From contig NZ_JAGMTU010000008.1 of the NCBI RefSeq assembly GCF_023703415.1, positions 1 through 64,000 on the forward strand: a stretch of DNA of 64,000 nt, in the 5' to 3' direction. This document shows positions 50,380 to 58,690 of the stretch, in pieces (the first letter of the stretch is position 1; the number at the start of each line of letters is the position of its first letter). The notes beneath the pieces were generated by a model that did no database searches, was not told the DNA's origin, and was given only the letters and a program-made list of their open reading frames with translations. The stretch comes from Microbacterium sp. USTB-Y. GTDB taxonomy: Bacteria > Actinomycetota > Actinomycetes > Actinomycetales > Microbacteriaceae. The position numbers were made by a program, and so were the translations under genes.

Positions 50380-52155
50380 TCAGGGGGTGATCCGGGTGAG
50401 GGGGACTGAGGGGGCCCGGCCGGCGCGCCCCGCGCGGGCGCGCAGCAGGGCGGCCAGCTTCAGGGAGAGCGCGGCGAGCGCGAGCACGGCCATGGCCGCG
50501 ACGAGGATGATCATGAACAGGGCGGCGCCCTGCGACATGTTCCCCTGGAGGAACTGCTGGAACGCGGTCAGCGAGACCGGCTGCAGGCCGGGAGGGGCGA
50601 GCAGCATCGGCACCGACAGGTTGCCGGCGATGAAGAGCGCGGACAGGAACCAGCCCGACAGGAAGCTGGGCACGACGAGCCGGAGCACGATCGTGAGCAG
50701 CACCCGCCAGGATCCAGCCCCGGAGGTGCGTCCGGCCTCCTCCAGCTCGGGCGAGAGCTGGGCGAGCGCGCCCTCCGCGATCCGGCTGGAGACCGGGATC
50801 GTGGCGACGATGAGCACGAGCGTCATGAGGAACGCCGTGCCGTAGAGGCCCCGGAACGCCGGCACGTAGAGCACCGCGAACATGTAGGCCAGCGCCAGGA
50901 CGATGCCCGGCAGCGCCCAGGGGATCCACACCGAGAACGAGGTGTAGGAGCGGATGAAGCCGGTCCGGCGCGCCGTGACGTACGTGGTGAGCAGCGCGAC
51001 CGCGATCGAGCCGAAGCCGCCGATCACGGCGAGCCAGGCGGTGAGGCCCAGGCTCGAGCTGAACTCGGGATCCGTCAGCATCTGCACGTAGTTGTCGAAG
51101 GTGAGCCCGGTGCTCATGACACCGAAGATCGGCTGCAGGCTGCCCAGGATCATCGCGAACAGCGGCAGGATCAGGTTCAGCAGCAGGAAGACGACGATGA
51201 GGGCGGAGAGCACCCAGCGCACCGGGCCGAGCTCCTGCGGCTCGCGCCGCGAGGTCTTGCCGGTGAGGGTCGTGAAGCTGCGCCCCCGCAGGATCCAGCG
51301 CTGGGCGAGGAACAGCAGCAGGACGAGCACGATGAGCACGAGCGAGAGCGCGAAGGCCTTCGTGTACTCCGCGGGCGCCTGATCGCGCACGTAGTGGAAG
51401 ATCTGCGTCGAGAACACGAAGATGTTCGCCTGGCGCCCGATGAGCTGCGGGCTGTCGAAGGACTGGAACACGAGGACGGCGATGAGGATCGCGGCACCGG
51501 TGATCGCGGGCCCGACGGAGGGGATCGTGATCGTGAAGAAGGTGCGCACCGCACCGGCTCCGCTGATCGCGGCGGCCTCGTCGAGCGACTGGTCCCGGTT
51601 CTTGAACGCGCCGAGCATGAGCAGGTAGGCGAACGGCATGTAGCCCAGCGACATGAGCAGGAACAGGCCGCCCCAGCTCTGGATGTTCATGATCGGCCCG
51701 TGCATGCCGAGCATGCGCCCGAACTGGTTCAGCAGCCCGTTCTGCGGGTTGCCGAGCATGATCCAGCCGAGGGTGTGGAACAGCGGCGGCACGAACAGGT
51801 TCACCGCCATGAGCGGGGTGAGCAGGCGGCGGCCCGGGACGTTGGTGTTCGCCGCGATCCAGGCGAACAGGCCGCCGCCGGCGACCGAGATCGTGCCGCA
51901 CACGATCACGAGCAGCAGCGAGTTGCCCATCGTCTTCCAGGTCTCGGGATCCTGGAACGCGGCGACGAGCCCGTCGATCGTGAAGGGCAGGTCGTCCGAC
52001 GGGAGGCCGTCGCGGAAGGCGCCGATCGCGATCATCGAGACCGGGTAGACGAACACGAGCGTCAGGGCGGCGAGGAACACGGTCCAGCCGAACCCGCCGG
52101 TCAGCGAGCGCCGGATCGATGCTCGCCGGTCGCGTTCGAAGTCGCTTGCCGTCAC
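50380..52155 (-). CDS. ABC transporter permease with two fused permease domains, FbpB type
   Basis: 591 aa, about 12 helices in two homologous halves (about 20-290 and 320-580), each with an EAA-type loop (SLDEAAAISGAGAVRTF and ELEEAGRTSGAGSWRV). This fused form is typical of iron(III)-type importers. Start GTG 52155 with GAGG upstream. First gene of a six-gene operon with the binding protein, ATPase, amidohydrolase, small protein and Rieske. Confidence 0.92.
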   Translation of the reverse strand: MTASDFERDRRASIRRSLTGGFGWTVFLAALTLVFVYPVSMIAIGAFRDGLPSDDLPFTIDGLVAAFQDPETWKTMGNSLLLVIVCGTISVAGGGLFAWIAANTNVPGRRLLTPLMAVNLFVPPLFHTLGWIMLGNPQNGLLNQFGRMLGMHGPIMNIQSWGGLFLLMSLGYMPFAYLLMLGAFKNRDQSLDEAAAISGAGAVRTFFTITIPSVGPAITGAAILIAVLVFQSFDSPQLIGRQANIFVFSTQIFHYVRDQAPAEYTKAFALSLVLIVLVLLLFLAQRWILRGRSFTTLTGKTSRREPQELGPVRWVLSALIVVFLLLNLILPLFAMILGSLQPIFGVMSTGLTFDNYVQMLTDPEFSSSLGLTAWLAVIGGFGSIAVALLTTYVTARRTGFIRSYTSFSVWIPWALPGIVLALAYMFAVLYVPAFRGLYGTAFLMTLVLIVATIPVSSRIAEGALAQLSPELEEAGRTSGAGSWRVLLTIVLRLVVPSFLSGWFLSALFIAGNLSVPMLLAPPGLQPVSLTAFQQFLQGNMSQGAALFMIILVAAMAVLALAALSLKLAALLRARAGRAGRAPSVPLTRITP

Positions 52156-52347
52156 TGCCCTCTTCTTCCGTTCGCGAGAGCGGATCCGAAACCTCCGGTC
52201 ACCCGGGTCCAGACCGCTCCGTCTGTCGTGTTGTCAGCGTAGGAAGCCGCTGCGCGAGCCTCATCGGGCCCGGCTCCGAAGTCCTTCCCGGGCGATCCGA
52301 CACGGTGTCGGAACCCGGTCCGCCGAGGGTGCGATCGTGTCGGTCGG

Positions 52348-52384
52348 CGATCCCCGGCGCGCGATCGCGACGCGCCGGGGATCG
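52348..52384 (-). terminator. hairpin terminator of the aminotransferase gene
   Basis: A perfect 14-bp stem CGATCCCCGGCGCG (52348-52361) / CGCGCCGGGGATCG (52371-52384), 9-nt loop, 9 bp beyond the stop. The rest of 52156-52347 is promoter region of the permease operon; I saw no gene there. Confidence 0.8.
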
Positions 52385-52393
52385 TTCTGAGAC

Positions 52394-53443
52394 TCAGAGC
52401 AGGGCGGCCAGGACGGCGTCGTTCTCGGCGGGCAGGCCCACCGTGACGCGGGCGCCGCCCGCGTTCGGGAACGGCCGGGCGAGCACGCCCTGTGCGGCGA
52501 ACCGGGCCATGAGGTCGCCCGCGTCGCCGGTGAGGAAGAGGAAGTTGGACTGGCTCGGGAGGACCTCCACGCCGGCCTCGTCCAGCGCCCGCACGATGCG
52601 CGCGCGCTCCGCGACGATCGTGGCGACCCGCTCCGCGGCGATCTCGACGCCCTCCGGGCTGAAGGCGGCGATGAGCGCGGCCTCGGCGATCCCGTTCAGC
52701 GCGAAGCCGACCGAGGTGCGCCGCAGCGCCTCCGCGATCCGCTCGGAGGCCGCCGCGTACCCGGCCCTGATGCCCGCGAGACCGTGCGACTTCGAGAGCG
52801 TGCGCAGGATCACGAGGTTCTCGAACTCGTCCAGCAGCGGCAGGGTCGCCTCGACGGGCTCGTCGGTGACGAACTCCCGGTACGCCTCGTCGAGCACGAC
52901 GATCACGTTCTCCGGAACCTCCCGCAGGAACGCCCGCAGGCCGTCGACGGGGATGAGCCCGCCGGTGGGGTTGTTCGGGTTGCAGAGGTAGACGATGCGG
53001 GTCTCGGGACGGATCGCGGCGGCCATCGCCGCGAGGTCCATCGCCCCGTCGGCGGCCAGGCCCACCGCGGAGGCGTCGGCGCCGGCGAGTGACAGGGCCG
53101 CCTTGTACGCCTCGAACGACGGGGCGGGATAGACGCCGTGCACCCCCGGCTCGCAGACGAGCCGGGCGAGACCGTGCAGGAGCGACCCGGAGCCGTTGTC
53201 CACGGCCACCCGGGCGGCGTCGACGCCGAGCGCCCCGGCGATCGCGGCACGCGCGGCGGCGCGGTGGTAGTCGGGGTAGCGGTGCGACGTCTCGACCGCC
53301 GCGGACATGGCCGCCACGATCGGGGCCGACGGCGTCCAGGGCATCTCGTTCTGGGAGAGCCGGATCGGCGGCGGGGTCGCCCCGGCGGGACGGTTCGGGG
53401 TCTGCAGCATCTCGTCGACGACGCCTCGGAACTCGAGCGGCAT
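52394..53443 (-). CDS. HisC-type (class I/II) PLP aminotransferase
   Basis: 349 aa. YLCNPNNPTGG (PLP phosphate-side motif, about 150-160), VVLDEAYREF (about 182-191) and LSKSHGLAGIRAGY (PLP Lys about 215). Fold type I, histidinol-phosphate aminotransferase family. There are no other his genes here; in this neighbourhood (amidohydrolase, ThDP enzyme, aldehyde dehydrogenase) it more likely transaminates an aromatic or other amino acid. GAGGAGG lies before the ATG. Promoter has an AT-rich inverted repeat. Confidence 0.9.
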   Translation of the reverse strand: MPLEFRGVVDEMLQTPNRPAGATPPPIRLSQNEMPWTPSAPIVAAMSAAVETSHRYPDYHRAAARAAIAGALGVDAARVAVDNGSGSLLHGLARLVCEPGVHGVYPAPSFEAYKAALSLAGADASAVGLAADGAMDLAAMAAAIRPETRIVYLCNPNNPTGGLIPVDGLRAFLREVPENVIVVLDEAYREFVTDEPVEATLPLLDEFENLVILRTLSKSHGLAGIRAGYAAASERIAEALRRTSVGFALNGIAEAALIAAFSPEGVEIAAERVATIVAERARIVRALDEAGVEVLPSQSNFLFLTGDAGDLMARFAAQGVLARPFPNAGGARVTVGLPAENDAVLAALL

Positions 53444-53473
53444 GCGTCCTCCTCGGGCCAGGAACTAATTCTT

Positions 53474-53495
53474 AATAATGAATATGAACATTATT
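53474..53495. promoter_or_regulatory. AT-rich operator, site A (aminotransferase promoter)
   Basis: AATAATG (53474-53480) N8 CATTATT (53489-53495), containing ATGAATATGA. One of four AT-rich motifs in the 53-59 kb region. Confidence 0.55.
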
Positions 53496-53537
53496 GAAGA
53501 CGCGCCGTCCTGTCAACCCGCCGGGGTGCTCGGATCC

Positions 53538-54218
53538 TCAGGAGAGCAGGGTCGCGACCGAGGAATGGCGGTGCCGCTCGGCCGCGGAGCGCGCCAGGGC
53601 GTGGTCGCGGCGGCCGACGGCCTCCGCGAAGTCCAGGTGGGTGCGCAGCCGCTCGGACGTGCTGGGCGCCGTGGCCCCCTCGAGCTGCTCGGCGATGATG
53701 TAGTCGACGAGATTCGTGTAGAGGCTGCGCAGCAGCTCGTTCGGAGTGATCTCGGCGATCCGCGCGTGCAGCGCCCAGATCGCCGACGGGCCCGCCTCGG
53801 TGCCCCACACGGACTCGAGTCGCTCGGCCAGCGTCGCGATCTCGGCGACGTCGTCGTCGCTCGCGTGCTCGATCGCGTCGTGCAGCACGAGTCCGTCCAG
53901 CGCGTCCAGCACGCGGAGGCAGTCGCTCGCGGTCGCCTTGCCCTCCCGCAGCTGCAGCAGCTGGTCGCTGAGCTGCATGAACGGCGAACGCGAGGCGACG
54001 AAGATGCCGCCGCCGGGGCCGGGCTTCGCATCCACGACGCCGCGCGAGCGCAGCAGCTGGATCGCCTCGCCGAGGGTCGCGGGCGCCACCCCGAACCGGG
54101 TGGCGAGCTCCTGCCGCCTCCCGATGAAATGCCCCGCCTTCCAGCCGCCCGAGACGATCTCGTCCTCGAGCGACTTCGCCACCTGCACGGCGACGGCGGC
54201 GTTGGTGATCTGCGTCAT
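53538..54218 (-). CDS. GntR-family (FadR-type) transcriptional regulator
   Basis: 226 aa. N-terminal winged helix (FIGRRQELATRFGVAPATLGEAIQLLRSRGVV, about 31-62), then an all-helical FCD-like effector domain (about 85-220). FadR-type regulators sense carboxylic acids. It sits between the aminotransferase and amidohydrolase genes and is the likely binder of the AT-rich ATGAATATA sites. GGGGGA precedes the ATG. Confidence 0.88.
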   Translation of the reverse strand: MTQITNAAVAVQVAKSLEDEIVSGGWKAGHFIGRRQELATRFGVAPATLGEAIQLLRSRGVVDAKPGPGGGIFVASRSPFMQLSDQLLQLREGKATASDCLRVLDALDGLVLHDAIEHASDDDVAEIATLAERLESVWGTEAGPSAIWALHARIAEITPNELLRSLYTNLVDYIIAEQLEGATAPSTSERLRTHLDFAEAVGRRDHALARSAAERHRHSSVATLLS

Positions 54219-54304
54219 GACTTCCCCCGGTGGTCCCTGCGGTGACCCCGAGCCGGCCACGCGTGAGTACAGAGTATGAGGTGACCCGCCTCGGTGCACC
54301 CTCT

Positions 54305-54329
54305 ATTGGATATATTCATCATATCCAAT
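54305..54329. promoter_or_regulatory. AT-rich operator, site B (GntR/M20 divergent region)
   Basis: ATTGGATAT (54305-54313) N7 ATATCCAAT (54321-54329): 9-bp perfect arms. The minus strand reads GATGAATATATCC through the centre, matching the other sites. Confidence 0.6.
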
Positions 54330-54375
54330 CGGCATCGGCGGCCACGGATCGTCGATCTGGGACGAAGGAGCCCTC

Positions 54376-55578
54376 ATGACGGACCCCGCCGCGCTCCGCA
54401 CGGACGCGAGTGCGCTCCTGCCCGAGCTCGTCGCCCTGCGTCGCACGCTGCACGCGCATCCCGAGGCGGGTTTCGCCCTCCCCCGGACGCAGCGCGCCGT
54501 GCTCGACGCCCTCGACGGGATCGGTCTGGAGGTGACCGCAGGCCCTGAGGACTTCTCCTCGATCACGGCCGTGGTGCGCGGCTCCCGCCCCGGCCCCGCC
54601 GTGCTGCTGCGCGCCGACATGGACGCTCTCCGCGTCGCGGAGCGCACCGGGCTCCCCTACGCCTCGACGGTCGACGGGGTCATGCACGCCTGCGGCCACG
54701 ACCTGCACACCGCGGGGCTCGTCGGCGCCGCCCGGCTGCTGGCCGCGCGGCGGGAGCAGCTGGCGGGGTCGGTCGTGCTCATGTTCGAGCCGGGCGAGGA
54801 GGCCGGCGGCGGAGCCCTGCGGATGATCCGCGAGGGGGTCCTGGATGCGGCGGGTCCGCGCATCGAGGCCGCCTACGGCGTGCACGTGCTCCCGGGAGCA
54901 CCCGGAGTGTTCTCGACCCGCGGCGGGACGATCATGGCGGGCGCCTGTGCGCTCGAGATCGTCGTCGAGGGCCGCGGCGGGCACGGGTCCCGTCCGCAGC
55001 AGGCCGTCGATCCGGTGCCCGCGGTCGCGCAGATCGTCCTCGCCCTGCACGCGTTCGCGACCCGGCGGTTCCCCGTCTCGGATCCGATCGTCCTGTCCGT
55101 GACCAAGCTCTCCGGGAGCGAGATCATCAACGCGATCCCGGACACCGCTTCGCTCGGCGCCACCATCCGCATCCTCTCCGAGCGCAGCCGGCGGGTGCTG
55201 GAGGCGGAGCTCCCGGCTCTCGCGCAGGGGATCGCGGCCGCGCACGGCTGCCGCGCCGAGGTCTCGTTCCGCACCGTCTACCCGGTCACCGTCAATGACG
55301 AGACCTGCGCCGAGCGGGCGCTCGCGACGATCGGCGGGCTGCTCGGCGCAGATCGTGCGATCACCGCCGCCGAGCCCTCGATGGCCTCCGAGGACTTCTC
55401 CGCCGTACTCGCCGAGGTGCCGGGGGCGTTCCTCTTCCTCGGCGCGACGCCCGAGGGGGTCGACCCGGACGAGGCGGAGATGAACCACTCCCCTCGCGCG
55501 GTGTTCGACGACGGGATCCTCGCAGACCAGGCCGCGGCGCTCGCCGCACTCGCCCTCGCGCACGTCGGTCCCCGATGA
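54376..55578 (+). CDS. M20-family N-acyl-amino-acid amidohydrolase
   Basis: 400 aa. Metal-binding MHACGHDLHTAG (about 104-115), EPGEEAGGGA (about 138-147), YGVHVLPG, and the late His in EMNHSPR. The dimerisation domain lies at about 190-300. Such enzymes remove acyl or aminoacyl groups, as in hippurate hydrolase or IAA-amino acid hydrolase. Shine-Dalgarno GAAGGAG. Divergent from GntR. Substrate unknown. Confidence 0.9.
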   Translation: MTDPAALRTDASALLPELVALRRTLHAHPEAGFALPRTQRAVLDALDGIGLEVTAGPEDFSSITAVVRGSRPGPAVLLRADMDALRVAERTGLPYASTVDGVMHACGHDLHTAGLVGAARLLAARREQLAGSVVLMFEPGEEAGGGALRMIREGVLDAAGPRIEAAYGVHVLPGAPGVFSTRGGTIMAGACALEIVVEGRGGHGSRPQQAVDPVPAVAQIVLALHAFATRRFPVSDPIVLSVTKLSGSEIINAIPDTASLGATIRILSERSRRVLEAELPALAQGIAAAHGCRAEVSFRTVYPVTVNDETCAERALATIGGLLGADRAITAAEPSMASEDFSAVLAEVPGAFLFLGATPEGVDPDEAEMNHSPRAVFDDGILADQAAALAALALAHVGPR

Positions 55579-55679
55579 GCCCCGCCGGATCGCCGCGGCG
55601 CCCTGCCGGACACGGGTTCGGGGGCCGCGACGCCCGGGCCGGATCCCTCCGCCGCCGGCCGCCACGACCCCCGCGCGGA

Positions 55680-57290
55680 TCAGTGCTTCTCGTGGATGAG
55701 CGACCAGGGCGAGGGGAACACGTCCACCCGCACCCGGACGATCGCCGGACGCCGGGCCGCGATCGCGGCCTCGATCGCGGTGCGCACGCCATCGGCGTCC
55801 TCGACGTCCACGAAGTCGATCCCGAACGCCTGCGCGAGAAGCGCGAAGTCGGGGTTGACCAGGTCGGAGCCGATGAAGCGCCCGCCGTAGGTGTCGCGCT
55901 GGATGCGCCAGACGTTCCCGAAGCGTCCGTCCTCGAACAGCACGGTGACGAGCGGGATCCCGTAGCGCTTGGCGGTCGCGAACTCCTGCAGCGACCAGCC
56001 GATCCCGCCGTCGCCGGTGACCGCGACGACGGGGCGTCCGCCCGCGCCCACCGCGGCGCCGAGGGCCGTGGGCATCGCGTAGCCGAGCGTGCCCTGGTAG
56101 CCGGGCCACACGTACGAGTGCGGGGCCTGCACGGGGAAGCCGTAGGTGGAGACGTAGCCGATCTGGGTGAGCTCGTTGACGTAGACGCCGTCCTCGGGCA
56201 GCGCGGCGCGGATCGCGTCGACGAAGGCCATCTGCGGCGCGACGCGCTCGCGGATCCGCTCCTCGCACTCGGCGCGGAGCCGGCGCAGCTCGTCTCCCCA
56301 GCCCGCACGCGCGGGGACCTCGGCGACGAGCGCCTCGAGCACCGCGGTCGCGTCGGCCTGGATCGCGAGGTCGGGCCGCCGCGGGGATCCGAGATCCGCG
56401 GCCTCGACGTTCACGAGCGCGATCTTCGCGTCGCCGACGTTCAGCTGCTGACCGAACGGGGTGAGGAAGCGGCTGCCGAACGAGATCACGAGGTCGGCGG
56501 TCGCGCGCAGCTCCCAGAGGGCGAACGCGGGGAGCGCATGCGGATCGCGCGCGTCGATCGCCCCGCGGCCGTTCTCGCTCATGACGACCGGGGCGTCCAG
56601 CTTCTCGGCGAGGGCCGCGATGAGCGCGAACGCGCGCTCCCCGCGCACGCCGCCGCCGACATGCAGGACGGGACGCTCGCTCTCCCCGAGCAGGCGCAGG
56701 AGCTCCGCCACGTCCTCGGCCGGCGCGACCGGGGCCGGCACCGCGAACGGGTCGCCGACCTCGACGTCGATCTCGGCGTGCAGCAGGTCCGGCCCCAGCT
56801 CCAGCGCGACGGGGCGCGGGCGGCCGGTGCGCATCTGGCGGAAGCCCTCGTGCACCAATTCGGGGATCTCCTCCGCCCGGGTGGGACGCACCGACCACTT
56901 CGTCAGCCCCTGGACGGTCTCGCTCTGCCGCGGGATCTCGTGCAGGGCGCCGAGGCCGCCGCCCACGAGGCGCGAGGGGATCGTGCCGGCCAGGAGCATC
57001 ACCTGCGAGGAGCAGGCGTAGGCGGTCGCCATGCCCGCTCCCGCGTTGAGCACGCCGGGGCCGGGAACCACCATCGCAACCCCGGGCTTCCCGGAGGCCC
57101 GGTGGTAGCCGTCCGCCATGTACGTCGTGCTCTGCTCGTGCCGGGGGACCAGCAGGTCGATCTCGTCCTGCTTGCGGTACATCCCGTCGGTGAGCCCGTC
57201 CAGCTGCACGCCGGGGATCCCGAAGACCGTCTCGACGCCCTCGCTGAGCAGGGCCAGGGTGAGCGCGTCGCCGCCTGTCATCTTTGCCAT
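55680..57290 (-). CDS. thiamine diphosphate-dependent decarboxylase/acetolactate-synthase-like enzyme
   Basis: 536 aa, three ThDP-enzyme domains. The catalytic Glu is in PRHEQSTTYMADGYHRASG (about 49-67). The ThDP/Mg motif starts at GDGGIGWSL (about 428) and continues to the GRFGN end. It resembles benzoylformate decarboxylase, acetolactate-synthase-like and indolepyruvate-decarboxylase-type proteins; the exact member cannot be read. The FAD-binding region is degenerate. Start ATG 57290 follows AGAGG at 7 nt. Its promoter carries two copies of ATGAATATA. Confidence 0.85.
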   Translation of the reverse strand: MAKMTGGDALTLALLSEGVETVFGIPGVQLDGLTDGMYRKQDEIDLLVPRHEQSTTYMADGYHRASGKPGVAMVVPGPGVLNAGAGMATAYACSSQVMLLAGTIPSRLVGGGLGALHEIPRQSETVQGLTKWSVRPTRAEEIPELVHEGFRQMRTGRPRPVALELGPDLLHAEIDVEVGDPFAVPAPVAPAEDVAELLRLLGESERPVLHVGGGVRGERAFALIAALAEKLDAPVVMSENGRGAIDARDPHALPAFALWELRATADLVISFGSRFLTPFGQQLNVGDAKIALVNVEAADLGSPRRPDLAIQADATAVLEALVAEVPARAGWGDELRRLRAECEERIRERVAPQMAFVDAIRAALPEDGVYVNELTQIGYVSTYGFPVQAPHSYVWPGYQGTLGYAMPTALGAAVGAGGRPVVAVTGDGGIGWSLQEFATAKRYGIPLVTVLFEDGRFGNVWRIQRDTYGGRFIGSDLVNPDFALLAQAFGIDFVDVEDADGVRTAIEAAIAARRPAIVRVRVDVFPSPWSLIHEKH

Positions 57291-57308
57291 CGCATCGCCT
57301 CTCAAGAA

Positions 57309-57333
57309 ATGAATATAATGAATATAGATCTAT
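57309..57333. promoter_or_regulatory. AT-rich operator, site C (ThDP enzyme/PucR region)
   Basis: ATGAATATA twice in tandem (57309-57317, 57318-57326), then the palindrome ATAGATCTAT (57324-57333). It lies just upstream of the ThDP-enzyme start. Confidence 0.55.
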
Positions 57334-57433
57334 TTCCCGGATCTCTGCAACGCGGCCGCCCGTCAGCCGCCTCCGCAGAGGCTCGCGACAGCTCCCGGCG
57401 GACCCCGGGGAGCAGCAGGAAGGGAGGCGGGCG

Positions 57434-58594
57434 ATGACGCTCGAAGCGCAGGTGCAGGCCTATGCGGACCGGCTCGGACGACCCATCATCGTGTTCGACG
57501 CCGAGTTCACGGTCATCGCGTTCAGCGTGCACGACGGCGACGTCGACCATGCACGGCTGGCGATCATCCTCGCCCACCGCGGATCCTCCCGCGCGCGGGA
57601 GTCGATCAGGGAGTTCCGCGTCGGCCAGGCCGACGGCCCGGTGCTGATCCCGGCGATCGAGGGCGGACAGACGCGGCTCGTCGCACCCCTCCGGCACGAC
57701 GGCCACCTCGTCGGCTACGTCTCGTCGACGATCCCGGAGGGGCACGAGCCCGTGGCCGACGACGACGTGCTGCGCACCGGGCGCGAGCAGCTCGGCGTCG
57801 TGCTCGCCGCGATGGCGCTCGGCAGCAGACAGGACGAGGACCGGGCGCTGCGGCTGCTCTCCGCGCTGTTCGGCGGCGGCGCGGAGCAGCGCGCGCGGGC
57901 CGCGGACGAGCTGCTCACGAGCGGCCTGCTCTCCCCCGCGCCGCACTACACCGCGATCTCGCTCGCCGTCGCCCCCGGCGCGGCGGCGAGCGCGGCGACC
58001 CTGCGCCTCCTGCTCGACAGGGCCGTCGCGAGCATCCCGGTGTTCCCGACGCTCAAGGCGGTCGGCGCCGTGATCGACGGGGAGGCCGTGATCGCCGTCC
58101 CCTACGAGATCGACGCCGACCGCCTCACCGCCCTCCTCGCGCAGCCGGCGTTCTCCGCGCTGCGCGCCGGGATCGGCGGCGCGCACGCCCCGCTCGCCTC
58201 GGCCGTCCGCTCCCTCCGGGAGGCGCGGATCGCGCAGCGCGCGGCGGTGGTCGACGGCGAGCGCGGCAGCGTCGCACACTGGGCCGAGCTGGGCCTGGAC
58301 CGGGTGCTGCTGCAGCTGCCGCTCGCCGAGCTCGCGCTGACCGATCTCCCGGAGGCCGTGCAGCGCCTGCTCGACGCGCAGTCCGGCCCCGACCTCGCGC
58401 ACACGCTCGAGGCGTATCTGGACTGCGGCTGCGATGCGCAGCGCACGGCGCAGGAGCTCCACGTGCACCGGAGCACGCTCTACTACCGGCTCGACCGGAT
58501 CCGCGCGATCGCCGACGTCGACCTCGCCGACGGCGGCGTGCGCCGCGAGCTGCACACGGCGCTGCGCGTCGCGACGCTCGCCGGCCTGCGCTGA
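57434..58594 (+). CDS. PucR-family transcriptional regulator
   Basis: 386 aa. GAF-like/diguanylate-type sensor region (about 20-290), and the C-terminal PucR HTH (CDAQRTAQELHVHRSTLYYRLDRIRAI, about 336-362). PucR proteins commonly activate catabolic operons for purines or other nitrogen compounds. Shine-Dalgarno GGGAGG. It lies between the ThDP enzyme and the aldehyde dehydrogenase genes and may control both. Confidence 0.9.
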   Translation: MTLEAQVQAYADRLGRPIIVFDAEFTVIAFSVHDGDVDHARLAIILAHRGSSRARESIREFRVGQADGPVLIPAIEGGQTRLVAPLRHDGHLVGYVSSTIPEGHEPVADDDVLRTGREQLGVVLAAMALGSRQDEDRALRLLSALFGGGAEQRARAADELLTSGLLSPAPHYTAISLAVAPGAAASAATLRLLLDRAVASIPVFPTLKAVGAVIDGEAVIAVPYEIDADRLTALLAQPAFSALRAGIGGAHAPLASAVRSLREARIAQRAAVVDGERGSVAHWAELGLDRVLLQLPLAELALTDLPEAVQRLLDAQSGPDLAHTLEAYLDCGCDAQRTAQELHVHRSTLYYRLDRIRAIADVDLADGGVRRELHTALRVATLAGLR

Positions 58595-58612
58595 TCCGCA
58601 GACAGCGATCGG

Positions 58613-58645
58613 ACCATTGACTATATTGATTAGTGATTATTGCGG
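58613..58645. promoter_or_regulatory. AT-rich operator-like motif, site D (aldehyde dehydrogenase promoter)
   Basis: The minus strand reads AATCAATATAGTCAAT, close to AATGAATATAG of site C; TGATTA is repeated. Weakest of the four sites. Confidence 0.4.
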
Positions 58646-58690
58646 CCGTCCTCCGATCGCCGCGACCCCGCCGCACGCAAGGGAGCTGCC

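Noticed and set aside
49241..52155. Iron(III) uptake as the role of the FbpABC-type importer
   Set aside because: The fold is right, but it is cotranscribed with an amidohydrolase and Rieske protein, and the binding protein lacks an obvious iron-type double Tyr; kept only as an alternative.
52394..53443. Histidine biosynthesis role for the HisC-type aminotransferase
   Set aside because: No other his gene is near and the promoter motif belongs to the catabolic region.
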